Shown piece after piece: positions 49,669 to 57,431 of a DNA stretch of 64,000 nucleotides (position 1 is its first letter; every line of letters starts with the position of its first letter). The position numbers were made by a program, and so were the translations under genes. Below the pieces are notes generated by a model. The model worked only from the letters and a program-made list of their open reading frames with translations, was not told the origin of the DNA and did no database searches. Source of the DNA: a virus; the IMG/VR virus record IMGVR_UViG_3300020442_000005, positions 209,026-273,025 of that record, one strand, 5' to 3'.

Positions 49669-50336
49669 AACAATTACGGCAATACATAAGAAAGACTCTT
49701 CTTACGGAAGCAATGAAGATGCCGGCTGATCTCACAGAGAACATGTATGTTCTTATCGAAGAGAATCGCGCAGGTGACTACTTTGAAGTTACGATTAATG
49801 ATGCAAAACCAGCACAAAGATACCCAAGATCTGGCATAATAGCGGAGCTGATGGTCGGAAAGGCAGAGGACCACAACGGCCTGAATTGTGATGGAGCTTG
49901 GGTAATCATGAGTTCCGAGGCAGAGCAAGGTTATGGTCCTCTAGTTTATGACATTGCAATGGAATACGTTGGAGACGATGGGCTAATGTGCGATCGATCC
50001 GATGTGTCCTTCGAAGCTGCAGATGTTTGGGATTTTTATCTTAATTCTAGACCCGACGTCAAAGCGGTGCAGCTTGATTTTCACGAAAAACCTTTCCTCA
50101 CTCCAGATAACATGAAAGATGATTGCGACGGCCAAGTTACCCTAGCCAGGCACGTTGATAGATGGTCAAGTATGGAAGCTGGATTCGACCCTGACGATCC
50201 GTACCATAATCACCAATGGATGGATCATTGGTCGACAAAGAAATATGTTAAGCAGGGGACACCTATAATGGACGAGCTTAGGATGCGAGGGGCAATCTAT
50301 TTCGACAGGGATGACACCGGTCACTACTACTTTTAA
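49665..50336 (+). CDS. packaged GNAT-like protein, copy 6
   Basis: MKQLRQYIRKTLLTEAMKM targeting peptide. Core AEQGYGPLVYDIAMEYVGDD and GLMCDRSDVSFEAADVWDFYL. The C-terminal part differs from the other copies and has a long acidic/aromatic stretch (HVDRWSSMEAGFDPDD), related to that of copy 3 (PEFIDHWFDPENP). Confidence 0.76.
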   Translation: MKQLRQYIRKTLLTEAMKMPADLTENMYVLIEENRAGDYFEVTINDAKPAQRYPRSGIIAELMVGKAEDHNGLNCDGAWVIMSSEAEQGYGPLVYDIAMEYVGDDGLMCDRSDVSFEAADVWDFYLNSRPDVKAVQLDFHEKPFLTPDNMKDDCDGQVTLARHVDRWSSMEAGFDPDDPYHNHQWMDHWSTKKYVKQGTPIMDELRMRGAIYFDRDDTGHYYF

Positions 50337-50365
50337 CTTAGTAAACAATGAGGCAAAAGACAGCA

Positions 50366-50857
50366 ATGAAACTACTAAGAGGGACAATCAGAAAAATACT
50401 TCTGCAAGAGATGGCTCAAAGACCACCCCATATCCCAACAACTGATCCTGAAATGGAAAGAAAAGTTGCGGATTTATTAACAGGCACCATACGAGACATA
50501 GCTCTGGGTGTAGAGTTTATGAAGACTATAGACCTTACTAAAGGCGTGAAAGCCCCCGATTCATACATAAAATTTGATATCGGCCGGAAGAAAATTAAAA
50601 TGACTGAATATCACTTCAAGGTCACCCAATCTTTTTACGATGCGATCGTGGACCAACTTAAAATCAAACGACGTAAAGCCAACCCAAAGTATCACCATCA
50701 TTTGATGATTGGCCGATGGACCGAGGGTGACGCTATAATTTCAATCTCGATACCGTATGACCTCATTGGACGCGACAAATACAGAGCGGTCATGTTACGG
50801 TCTGACGAACCATACGTCGAGCACTTGCACATTGAAATTAAAGAGCCGGCTGGGTAA
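50366..50857 (+). CDS. packaged protein of unknown function, 163 aa
   Basis: MKLLRGTIRKILLQEMAQ targeting peptide (L-Q-E). A beta-rich body includes YHHHLMIGRW and ISISIPYDLIG, with a triple-His turn that could bind metal. ATG 50366 is chosen by motif alignment; an in-frame ATG lies at 50348 without a clear ribosome binding site. Confidence 0.72.
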   Translation: MKLLRGTIRKILLQEMAQRPPHIPTTDPEMERKVADLLTGTIRDIALGVEFMKTIDLTKGVKAPDSYIKFDIGRKKIKMTEYHFKVTQSFYDAIVDQLKIKRRKANPKYHHHLMIGRWTEGDAIISISIPYDLIGRDKYRAVMLRSDEPYVEHLHIEIKEPAG

Positions 50858-50871
50858 TTAGGAAAGCCACA

Positions 50872-51441
50872 ATGAAAAATTTACGACAATACATAAGACG
50901 GATAATAAGCGAAGCCTTAGATGGAAGTGGCAATCAGCAAGAAGCAGCGTACGCTGTAATATACACCGCTGGTTACCTCGACTCATCTGACAGAGGGCTT
51001 GGTCAGCTTATCAACAAAAATCCAAAGCTTGGCGAGCAGGGTGATAAGTGGATTCCGCTCGATGATGCCCTTGCTAACGTGCATTCTGCTTTAATTGCAG
51101 CGGCTTCTGCTATTAAAAGAGAAAATCCAGAACTCGACCTTTCGGAGGAGAGTAGTATTCTTCGAGAGGGTCAGGCTGCTGGTCAGGCAGACTTCCGCGA
51201 AAGCATATACAAGTACATTGAACAAGTAGAATCTCTTGTCAATAGAGAATCGCCTATGGGAATGAGTGCTGCTGAAGGCTTGAGAGTCTTTGGAGTCAAA
51301 ACTCTGTCTCCCGGGGTTACGCTGGCAGATACCGCAGTCGCAGACGTGAGAGATCTGATCTCTTTAATGGACGACGACAATGTTCTGAGCTGGCTGGACG
51401 AAGTTGAAACCATGAAACAGTACGGTGAGCTCAAACTATAA
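50872..51441 (+). CDS. packaged all-helical protein, 189 aa
   Basis: MKNLRQYIRRIISEALDG targeting peptide (I-S-E). The remainder is an Ala/Asp/Leu-rich helical bundle with no aromatic core motif. No family recognised. Its stop shares bases with the next start (TAATG). Confidence 0.74.
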   Translation: MKNLRQYIRRIISEALDGSGNQQEAAYAVIYTAGYLDSSDRGLGQLINKNPKLGEQGDKWIPLDDALANVHSALIAAASAIKRENPELDLSEESSILREGQAAGQADFRESIYKYIEQVESLVNRESPMGMSAAEGLRVFGVKTLSPGVTLADTAVADVRDLISLMDDDNVLSWLDEVETMKQYGELKL

Positions 51442-52055
51442 TGAAACATTTAAGAAATTACATAAGAAAGATTCTTCTAACTGAAGCAATGAAAACCCCA
51501 GCCATGCTACCAGATGACACTGTCATTGTAATAAAACCAGTACGTCATTATATAACAATTTATTACGGTAAAGCTGATAATCCTTCTAGTAAGAGTGGAA
51601 CTGATGGTGTTGGAATCCTTGGAACAATTTCTATATTTCCAACCGGTCGACGCTCACCGGACGGCTACTTTGTCGGACTTGGTAACTGCGATGGAGCTTG
51701 GATGGTCGGACTTGCAGCTGCATCCGACGGTTGGGGTCCGCTGTTATATGACGTCGCAATCGAATGGGCAACTCAAAACGGCGGAGGACTAATTTCCGAT
51801 CGTGGAGCTGTAAGTGTACCAGCTCAAAAAGTATGGTCCTACTACGAGCAAAACAGAGATGACGTGACAGCCCACCAGCTTGATGACCTCAATAATACTC
51901 TTACACCTGAGGAGGAAGATAACTGCGATCAATCGATTGGTAGGCGGACAATAACTGGTATGTATAATACCTGGCAAGACAGTCAATTAAGTAAGCGGTA
52001 TACAAAGCCGCCCACAACAATGAACGCATTAGGCGATAAACTAGTGATTTTATGA
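51441..52055 (+). CDS. packaged GNAT-like protein, copy 7
   Basis: MKHLRNYIRKILLTEAMKT targeting peptide. Core ASDGWGPLLYDVAIEWATQ and GGGLISDRGAVSVPAQKVWSYY. Near-duplicate of copy 5 in its second half; the N-terminal half has diverged more, suggesting different targets or a recombined origin. Confidence 0.77.
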   Translation: MKHLRNYIRKILLTEAMKTPAMLPDDTVIVIKPVRHYITIYYGKADNPSSKSGTDGVGILGTISIFPTGRRSPDGYFVGLGNCDGAWMVGLAAASDGWGPLLYDVAIEWATQNGGGLISDRGAVSVPAQKVWSYYEQNRDDVTAHQLDDLNNTLTPEEEDNCDQSIGRRTITGMYNTWQDSQLSKRYTKPPTTMNALGDKLVIL

Positions 52056-52774
52056 AGAACTTGCGGCAATACATAAGACAGACAATTCTCGAGAATAAGG
52101 AGGCATTTTTAGATGATCTCCTGTCAAATCCAAATTGGGATGAAGGTGCTCGCGATGCATTTAGTGACGAAACATACGATGACTATATTCAAAAATATCC
52201 TAAAGCCAGGAAACGCGGCAGATTAGTCAAGCAGGTGTGGGCTAAACACGTGGATAGAGAATATATTAATTCACTCATATACATTCACTGGGGCGGTATT
52301 TCAAGTATATACAATATTTTAAAATCGTCAATCGATGGCAGTCCAAAGAAGGATGAATTAGCATGCTCAGGTTATGAACCAGGAAAAGTCGCTGAAAGAA
52401 ACAGAGTCGGCAGTACAGGTTTGGTTATTGAAGGGCATGTCTCTTTGTTTGGAAACCACATGAACGACGTATTTTCAGGCGAGCTAGATCTAATTAAAAA
52501 GTTTAATCCAGAAATGGGTCCAACATCAGGCTACAACAGAGGTACTCTTTCGGCAATTGCCGACACGTTTATCTTGGACAGAGAATCTTTTATCCATCGA
52601 AACAATCCGGATCAAAACCGTACTGAGGCTTTTTTAGACAATTGGAAGATCAAAGCATTAGTGTTCGAGCCTGATAGTGATCTCTGGCGAGGTCAGGCGC
52701 AAAAGGATTTGGTAAATTCAATCCGCACAGAATTCAAGTTAGACATCCCCATCCTTAGACCTAGAGATCTGTAA
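52052..52774 (+). CDS. packaged ART-like protein, family C copy 2
   Basis: MKNLRQYIRQTILENKEAF targeting peptide (I-L-E). Paralogue of 47891: SLIYIHW, KDELACSGYEPGKV, GLVIEGHVSLFGNHMNDV and EAFLDNWKIKALVF. Conserved His, Glu-Leu and Glu-x-x-x-Asp-Asn-Trp positions mark the likely active site. Confidence 0.73.
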   Translation: MKNLRQYIRQTILENKEAFLDDLLSNPNWDEGARDAFSDETYDDYIQKYPKARKRGRLVKQVWAKHVDREYINSLIYIHWGGISSIYNILKSSIDGSPKKDELACSGYEPGKVAERNRVGSTGLVIEGHVSLFGNHMNDVFSGELDLIKKFNPEMGPTSGYNRGTLSAIADTFILDRESFIHRNNPDQNRTEAFLDNWKIKALVFEPDSDLWRGQAQKDLVNSIRTEFKLDIPILRPRDL

Positions 52775-53439
52775 TGAAACATTTGCGACAATACATAAGA
52801 GGAATACTTCTAACTGAAGGTATGAAAACAGAGGCCGATCTGCCTGACGGCATTGGTATTATAATCAGGCAAAGAGCCTGGGAAGACAATCCGTCTAATA
52901 TTGTAATATCGTACTACAACTTGAATACAGAATATCCTCTGGAAACCGACAGAGAAAACATCATCCCATGGGGTATGGTCACCCTCGGCTTAGTATATCC
53001 ATATGAGCCGGCATACAACGGGCAAGATGAACGTTTCAATCTCCCGGAAGATACTAGTAATCTTACATGCGGAAATGCTTTTCAGATTTTCACCACCGAT
53101 GCTGCTGATGGATGGGGTCCCTTACTTTATGACGTCGCAATCGAATGGGCTACAATGAATGGTAACGGACTAATATCTGATCGATCTGGCGTGTCCGAGG
53201 ATGCTCAAGCCGTTTGGGAATACTACATGTACAATAGACCGGACGTCCAAAAGTTCCAATGCGATGATCACTTAAACACCTTAACTGCCACGTTAGATGA
53301 TAACGTCGATATGAATATACCCATGGCTGACGGCCGCTCATATTTTCCGGAAGATTTAGAGAATGATCCCCTAGGAAAAAGATACACGAAGGAACCGACA
53401 CGGATAAGACAATTAGGCGATAAACTGGTGATCCGATGA
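52774..53439 (+). CDS. packaged GNAT-like protein, copy 8
   Basis: MKHLRQYIRGILLTEGMKT targeting peptide. Core AADGWGPLLYDVAIEWATM and GNGLISDRSGVSEDAQAVWEYY, tail LGKRYTKEPTRIRQLGDKL. Belongs to the DLPDxI subfamily with copies 4, 5 and 7. TAATG overlap with the previous gene. Confidence 0.77.
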   Translation: MKHLRQYIRGILLTEGMKTEADLPDGIGIIIRQRAWEDNPSNIVISYYNLNTEYPLETDRENIIPWGMVTLGLVYPYEPAYNGQDERFNLPEDTSNLTCGNAFQIFTTDAADGWGPLLYDVAIEWATMNGNGLISDRSGVSEDAQAVWEYYMYNRPDVQKFQCDDHLNTLTATLDDNVDMNIPMADGRSYFPEDLENDPLGKRYTKEPTRIRQLGDKLVIR

Positions 53440-53807
53440 AACACTTGCGGCAATACATAAGATTATTATTGGAAAATAACGACGAGATGATAGAGCACAT
53501 TAATGGAATCATCGAAGATTATAAGCTTAGTGATATAGGTCCGGACCACTGGAACCAACTTGACGATATGATCGAAGATATCTTCCCAGGCACAAAACCG
53601 CCAAACATGAAAGTCTGGTCTGCCGCCCATCCATTGAATGGTGAGGTTTTCGAATCGTATGTGACACAAGAAGAAGCCTTGACCGTTCACCTTAGAGATG
53701 CAAACATTGTGCCGGCCGATAATGATGGCACCGAAGTTCAAACGCCAGAGATTCTAGATTGGGATCCAACTGGATATGCTTACATTATGAGTTGGGAAAT
53801 CAAATGA
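53436..53807 (+). CDS. packaged protein of unknown function, 123 aa
   Basis: MKHLRQYIRLLLENNDEM targeting peptide (L-L-E). The body is acidic, with beta strands near residues 65-80 and at the end (YAYIMSWEIK). No family recognised. ATGA overlaps on both sides. Confidence 0.74.
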   Translation: MKHLRQYIRLLLENNDEMIEHINGIIEDYKLSDIGPDHWNQLDDMIEDIFPGTKPPNMKVWSAAHPLNGEVFESYVTQEEALTVHLRDANIVPADNDGTEVQTPEILDWDPTGYAYIMSWEIK

Positions 53808-54637
53808 AAAACTTGCGGCAATACATAAGAAAGATACTATCAGAAGTGTACGAGCTCACACCAGAAGAAGACAAGACTCGGCGAGAAGATTTTGCTTATC
53901 AATCTGCAGCTAGACGCTCCTTAGGCCTTCAAACATCGGCCGAGATTATAGAAGACAGGGAAGAATTGCAGAATTACCAGGCGCGACTTAAAAGCTCGAC
54001 GGAAGGTAAAGAACTAATCCGAAGATTTATGAAAGGAACAGACGTCACTATCATGCACAGCATAAACTATTCCGGATATGCTGCTTTAAGAGGTTATAAA
54101 TCCTTCGATAGAGTCGATAAAAGTATGCCTTTCCAAAGATGGATTGGGCAACACGGCCGAAAGGGAAAAGACGTGCTCTCATGTGTAGCATCCGACCAAC
54201 CGCTCGGTATGGACTTCTTAATCGGAAATGATAATCCAGCTGCAGCTCACGGATTCGGCTTCATTATGAAAGGATACCCGGTCTACATTTCCGAAACAGA
54301 CGTAATGTCTCAAACACTAGGAGCTATCCCGCCAGGTTTAGTAAAGCACCAAGAACAATCCGGTGTGGCAAAACGACCCGGTGACACTTCCGCAGGAATA
54401 ATCGAATTGGATTTCGGCTGGGCTGGAGAAGTGCTGCTCGACAACTGGACGATCATCGGCACGTACATGGATATAAGCGGCAACAATGATTTAGCTGTAT
54501 TTGAGACACTTGCTCGGGATTCGATCAGCATGTTCAAACCCGTCCCTTTCTATGTTTACGATGACGGATATTTTGTCGGCAAAATAACAGATAAAGATTC
54601 TATGTTTGAGGTAAGAGAAAAACTATTCGGATTTTAA
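53804..54637 (+). CDS. packaged ART-like protein, family B copy 2
   Basis: MKNLRQYIRKILSEVYEL targeting peptide (L-S-E). Paralogue of 47064 over its full length (DVTIMHSINYSGYAA, KGKDVLSCVA, GFIMKGYPVYI, DVMSQTLGA, LLDNWTIIGTYM). Last gene of the array. Confidence 0.73.
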   Translation: MKNLRQYIRKILSEVYELTPEEDKTRREDFAYQSAARRSLGLQTSAEIIEDREELQNYQARLKSSTEGKELIRRFMKGTDVTIMHSINYSGYAALRGYKSFDRVDKSMPFQRWIGQHGRKGKDVLSCVASDQPLGMDFLIGNDNPAAAHGFGFIMKGYPVYISETDVMSQTLGAIPPGLVKHQEQSGVAKRPGDTSAGIIELDFGWAGEVLLDNWTIIGTYMDISGNNDLAVFETLARDSISMFKPVPFYVYDDGYFVGKITDKDSMFEVREKLFGF

Positions 54638-54663
54638 AACCAAAAAAACCGCGGCTAAACATC

Positions 54664-55068
54664 ATGAACTACGTTCCCAAAACCAACGACCTTATTCTCT
54701 TCACAGAACCCACCTCAGGAATCCTATCAGACTTTGGTATCAATGACAAACACTACAACTGGTCCCACTCCATTGTAAACGTAGAACCTAACCAATCCGC
54801 CCTTGTCATTGACACCTATACTATAGACAACAACCGTTCCAACCGCTCCTTCACCAACCCCACTCTTTCCAATACTCTCAACATTGCTATAGAACTTACA
54901 AGACACCACAAACCCTACATTCCACAACCTCCCACCATTCTCATTGTCTCCCTTTCAGACCTCATCATTGAAGTCCTATTCGATCCAGACCTACTTCAAC
55001 CCATTCCCCACCCGTCTAACCTACTCCCACCTAAACATCCTCCCCTACAAATGACCCTGGCTAGATAA
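54664..55068 (+). CDS. G-depleted hypothetical gene, 134 aa
   Basis: An open frame with a very unusual base use: the plus strand is C- and A-rich and strongly poor in G, unlike any neighbour. The protein is accordingly rich in Pro, Thr, Asn, Leu and Ile. Residues 10-60 could be a beta domain (LILFTEPTSGILSDFGIND, SHSIVNVEP); the tail is Pro-rich. There is no good ribosome binding site before ATG 54664. It may be real and foreign, or an open frame produced by a compositional island. Confidence 0.4.
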   Translation: MNYVPKTNDLILFTEPTSGILSDFGINDKHYNWSHSIVNVEPNQSALVIDTYTIDNNRSNRSFTNPTLSNTLNIAIELTRHHKPYIPQPPTILIVSLSDLIIEVLFDPDLLQPIPHPSNLLPPKHPPLQMTLAR

Positions 55069-55593
55069 CCATAGGACATGGCTAAACCATATACCACCTT
55101 GCATACCTAGCATTCACACAAAAGCACCCTAAGGATTCGCAAGAATGAAAAGTGACTAGGTGTATAGGCTACCGGGCTTAGCTCCCTCTCACGCGACCTC
55201 GGGCATCTATCGGTTCGGTCACTCTCGGTGTAACAGAAACAGAAACAATTTGTTTCACTTGTTACACTTTGCTCGCTCATCCGAAAGCATGGCGGTTCCA
55301 TAATAGTAGGACAGGCCTGTCAAAGCAATTGTTTCATGAAACATGTTTCTGTTTCTTTGGTGTTTCACTATAATTGAAATTGGTTTTGGTTTCGCTATAA
55401 TTGAAATTGATTTCACTTGCAAAAGTTATCGGCCCCCTACAAAAGCAGTCAGGTTCCGGCAGGTGATACGCGACTATGGAAAGCAGGGATGGATGAAAAG
55501 CCGGGATAGGGTTGCCGTAGAGCAGATGGAGAAAAAGAGAAATAAAGAGAAATAAAATGTGAAAGTTTGTGTAAGCTGCTCTACGGCGGGATA
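55069..55593. other. repeat-rich non-coding region upstream of the RadA-like gene
   Basis: No convincing gene. It holds nested dyads of GAAACA/TGTTTC type: GTGTAACA (55228) with TGTTACAC (55260) enclosing GAAACA-ATT-TGTTTC (55242-55256); the perfect palindrome TGTTTCATGAAACA (55330-55343); two 22-base direct repeats with a 27-base period at 55362 and 55389 (core CTATAATTGAAATTG); and a 12-bp inverted repeat GCCGTAGAGCAG (55514) / CTGCTCTACGGC (55576). The structure suits an origin, a control region or a recombination site. Confidence 0.6.
55362..55410 (+). repeat. two direct repeats, period 27
   Basis: GTTTC(A/G)CTATAATTG and the following AAATTG(G/A) occur at 55362-55383 and 55389-55410, differing at two positions. 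Confidence 0.8.
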
Positions 55594-55655
55594 CATTATA
55601 AGTGTAAGGAGAAACCTTGCAAGTAACTTTCAATCCTAGTAAAAGCGGAGTTCAT
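55594..55655 (+). promoter_or_regulatory. conserved early-type leader, copy 3
   Basis: CATTATAAGTGTAAGGAGAA then ACCTTGCAAGT, as in copies 1 and 2. TTG 55617 and ATG 55656 are again in frame, here with a longer leader peptide (MQVTFNPSKSGVH). Confidence 0.6.
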
Positions 55656-56408
55656 ATGAACCTATCAAATGTGACTGACATTGCATTCGGCACTAACATC
55701 CTAAACATTGAGATCCCTGAGCATCTCAAGCGCAAGTTCGCTACCGGCCTCGATTATTTCGACGGCGCACTCGGCGGTGAGGGTCTGACCCCATCTTGTG
55801 TAACTCTTTTCACCGGTACTCCTGGCGCAGGTAAGACCACCATGATGCTGACCATGGCTGATTCAATCACCAAGCGTGGCGGCGTGTGTCTCTTCAATAC
55901 TGCCGAAGAGTCTCTCTATCAGACTGCCATGACTGCACAGCGTTTGCGTCTCAAGAATGGTTTCGTCACCGGTAACACTGCCGATGTTCGGGAGCTGATC
56001 AAGGGTGCTCGCGAGATCATGAACAAGCGCGGCAACAAAGGCAAGCAGTTCGTTATGGTCGTCGATTCTCTTCAGTGTCTTGATGACGGTAAGTACTCTT
56101 CAGGTGTGAAGACCTCGGGTACGGCGATTCGTTGTCTTGAGCTGATCACTGACTTCTGTAAAGAGACTGGTGCTAGCGCGGTTATCATCAACCAGGTAAA
56201 CAAGCAAGGTAAGATGGCCGGTTCGAACAAGCTCAAGCATATGGTCGATGCTCACATGCACTTGTCTGTCGAGCAGAAAGAGACTGACCTGATTGGCTGT
56301 CGCGTGCTTGAGACTCAGAAGAACCGATTCGGTGGTTGTGGCCACATCTTCTTCTTGCACATGGGTAAGCGTGGTTTCAAGACTGTTGCTAAAGTCTCGG
56401 CCAGCTAA
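55656..56408 (+). CDS. RadA-core-like RecA-fold ATPase
   Basis: 250 residues with Walker A GTPGAGKTT (54-62), Walker B FVMVVDSLQC (near 140), and the RadA-specific KNRFG motif (QKNRFGG, near 226). RadA/Sms is a hexameric motor that extends D-loops and processes recombination branches; it normally has an N-terminal zinc finger and a C-terminal Lon-like domain, both missing here. Similar stand-alone cores occur in phages and may assist recombination or replication. The gene uses many more GC-ending codons than its surroundings and sits behind a strong conserved leader. Confidence 0.85.
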   Translation: MNLSNVTDIAFGTNILNIEIPEHLKRKFATGLDYFDGALGGEGLTPSCVTLFTGTPGAGKTTMMLTMADSITKRGGVCLFNTAEESLYQTAMTAQRLRLKNGFVTGNTADVRELIKGAREIMNKRGNKGKQFVMVVDSLQCLDDGKYSSGVKTSGTAIRCLELITDFCKETGASAVIINQVNKQGKMAGSNKLKHMVDAHMHLSVEQKETDLIGCRVLETQKNRFGGCGHIFFLHMGKRGFKTVAKVSAS

Positions 56409-56512
56409 CTGGTCAAGGTCCGGCAGGTACCTTAAAACCTGCTCTTGCAATTCTAATTTACTGGCCCGATTGCGGGTGTATAGAAAAAAGTTCAATAAAA
56501 ATGGAGTTCAAT

Positions 56513-57013
56513 ATGGATACTAAAATGGGAATGAGAGAGTTCAAAGTGATTTACACGGCCGATCAGAAGAGAAGGGACGAGGTACTTATCGTTGCAACAT
56601 GTGCCTTGGATGCTAAGCAGAGAGCCTGGCACCTTTTGCGCATGAACGGTGTTCCAAATCCTCATTGCATTAAGGCAATCGATAACAGCAAACCAACAAG
56701 TGGAGACAGTATGCATTATCCCAACTACACGCTCAGCGCGGCAATGATCGTTGACAGCCTCAAAGGTTTCGCGGATATGAGTCCGGAAGAGACCCTAGGC
56801 GATACACTTAACTTCAAAGTCAAAACAACTGAAGACCTTAAGGGGATCAAAGATGCCGCGGTCAAGTATGGCTGGTCTATCGAGTGGAACTGTAACGGCC
56901 GGTCCCCAAGCGACAAGCGTGCAGACTTTATGGATCCTCGCGCGGCTACTAGATCGATGACTAGCATCATCAACCTGTATTGCACAAAGACCAAGTCTGT
57001 AAAAGTAGCATAA
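56513..57013 (+). CDS. hypothetical protein, 166 aa, with YTAD domain
   Basis: The N-terminal 55 residues (MREFKVIYTADQKRRDEVLIVATCALDAKQ...IKAIDNS) are paralogous to the whole next gene. The C-terminal 100 residues are unrelated. ATG 56513 has GGAG six bases upstream; ATG 56501 is an alternative. GC-rich codon use like its neighbours. Confidence 0.75.
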   Translation: MDTKMGMREFKVIYTADQKRRDEVLIVATCALDAKQRAWHLLRMNGVPNPHCIKAIDNSKPTSGDSMHYPNYTLSAAMIVDSLKGFADMSPEETLGDTLNFKVKTTEDLKGIKDAAVKYGWSIEWNCNGRSPSDKRADFMDPRAATRSMTSIINLYCTKTKSVKVA

Positions 57014-57032
57014 CCAACCACCAGGAGTTCAC

Positions 57033-57209
57033 ATGAAACAGTTCAGAGTATTTTACACAGCCGATCGTCCTAATGGATCCCGATTCGAAGGCGAGATTAT
57101 CGTCGAAGCCATTGACAAGCCCGATGCCAAAGTCGCGGCTAAGCAGTGGTTGGAACAGACAGACCAGTGCGATAACGTGCGTAACCTGCAAGCGATCGAC
57201 AACAGCTGA
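57033..57209 (+). CDS. 58-aa protein, short paralogue of the previous gene
   Basis: MKQFRVFYTADRPNGS...IIVEAIDKPDAKVAAKQWLE...LQAIDNS aligns end to end with the N-terminal domain of the 56513 protein, including the closing AIDNS. CAGGAG precedes ATG 57033. The match proves that this short frame is real. Confidence 0.8.
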   Translation: MKQFRVFYTADRPNGSRFEGEIIVEAIDKPDAKVAAKQWLEQTDQCDNVRNLQAIDNS

Positions 57210-57341
57210 TGAAACAGAAACAAGTGAAACATATGTTACAGTTACACGAACAGAAAGCCGAATCATTTCAATGCTTTAGCAGCACAGAAACAAAAACAAT
57301 TGTTTCACTTGTTTCACTCGCGGCAATAAGGAGTAGAGAGC
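57210..57341. repeat. second GAAACA/TGTTTC repeat block
   Basis: Contains TGAAACAGAAACAAG (57210), the near-palindrome TGAAACATATGTTACA (57225), GAAACAAAAACAATTG (57287) and tandem TGTTTCACT-TGTTTCAC (57301-57317). These are the same elements as at 55228-55420, so the RadA-like block (55656-57209) is flanked by related repeats. Confidence 0.65.
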
Positions 57342-57431
57342 ATGGATACCAGGAAGCCAGAGAGGAAGAAGAGAGGATGGACCAACCGGTACGGGAAGAG
57401 GAGAGAATGCAGAGGAGAAGAGGCCGCATGA
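57342..57431 (+). CDS. 29-aa basic peptide (tentative)
   Basis: AAGGAG lies ten bases before ATG 57342; the frame encodes a strongly Arg/Lys/Glu-rich peptide (RKPERKKRGWTNRYGKRRE) and stops at 57429. It is too short to judge by sequence alone. 57432-57640 has no gene I can support; it is C/G-rich with GGGCCC palindromes and TTCCGGCGGAA at 57598. Confidence 0.3.
   Translation: MDTRKPERKKRGWTNRYGKRRECRGEEAA

Noticed and set aside
44126-53850. CRISPR-like regular repeats (AATACATAAG every 0.4-0.9 kb)
   Set aside because: They are the codons of the conserved tag at gene starts with full genes between them, not spacers; no CRISPR array or cas gene was seen.
54727-54927. Minus-strand frame within the G-depleted island
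   Set aside because: Its Gly/Val-rich product only reflects the skewed base composition and it has no ribosome binding site.
55343-55555. Plus-strand frame of 70 codons in the repeat region
   Set aside because: Its first half is made by the direct repeats and no ribosome binding site is seen; I treat the region as non-coding.
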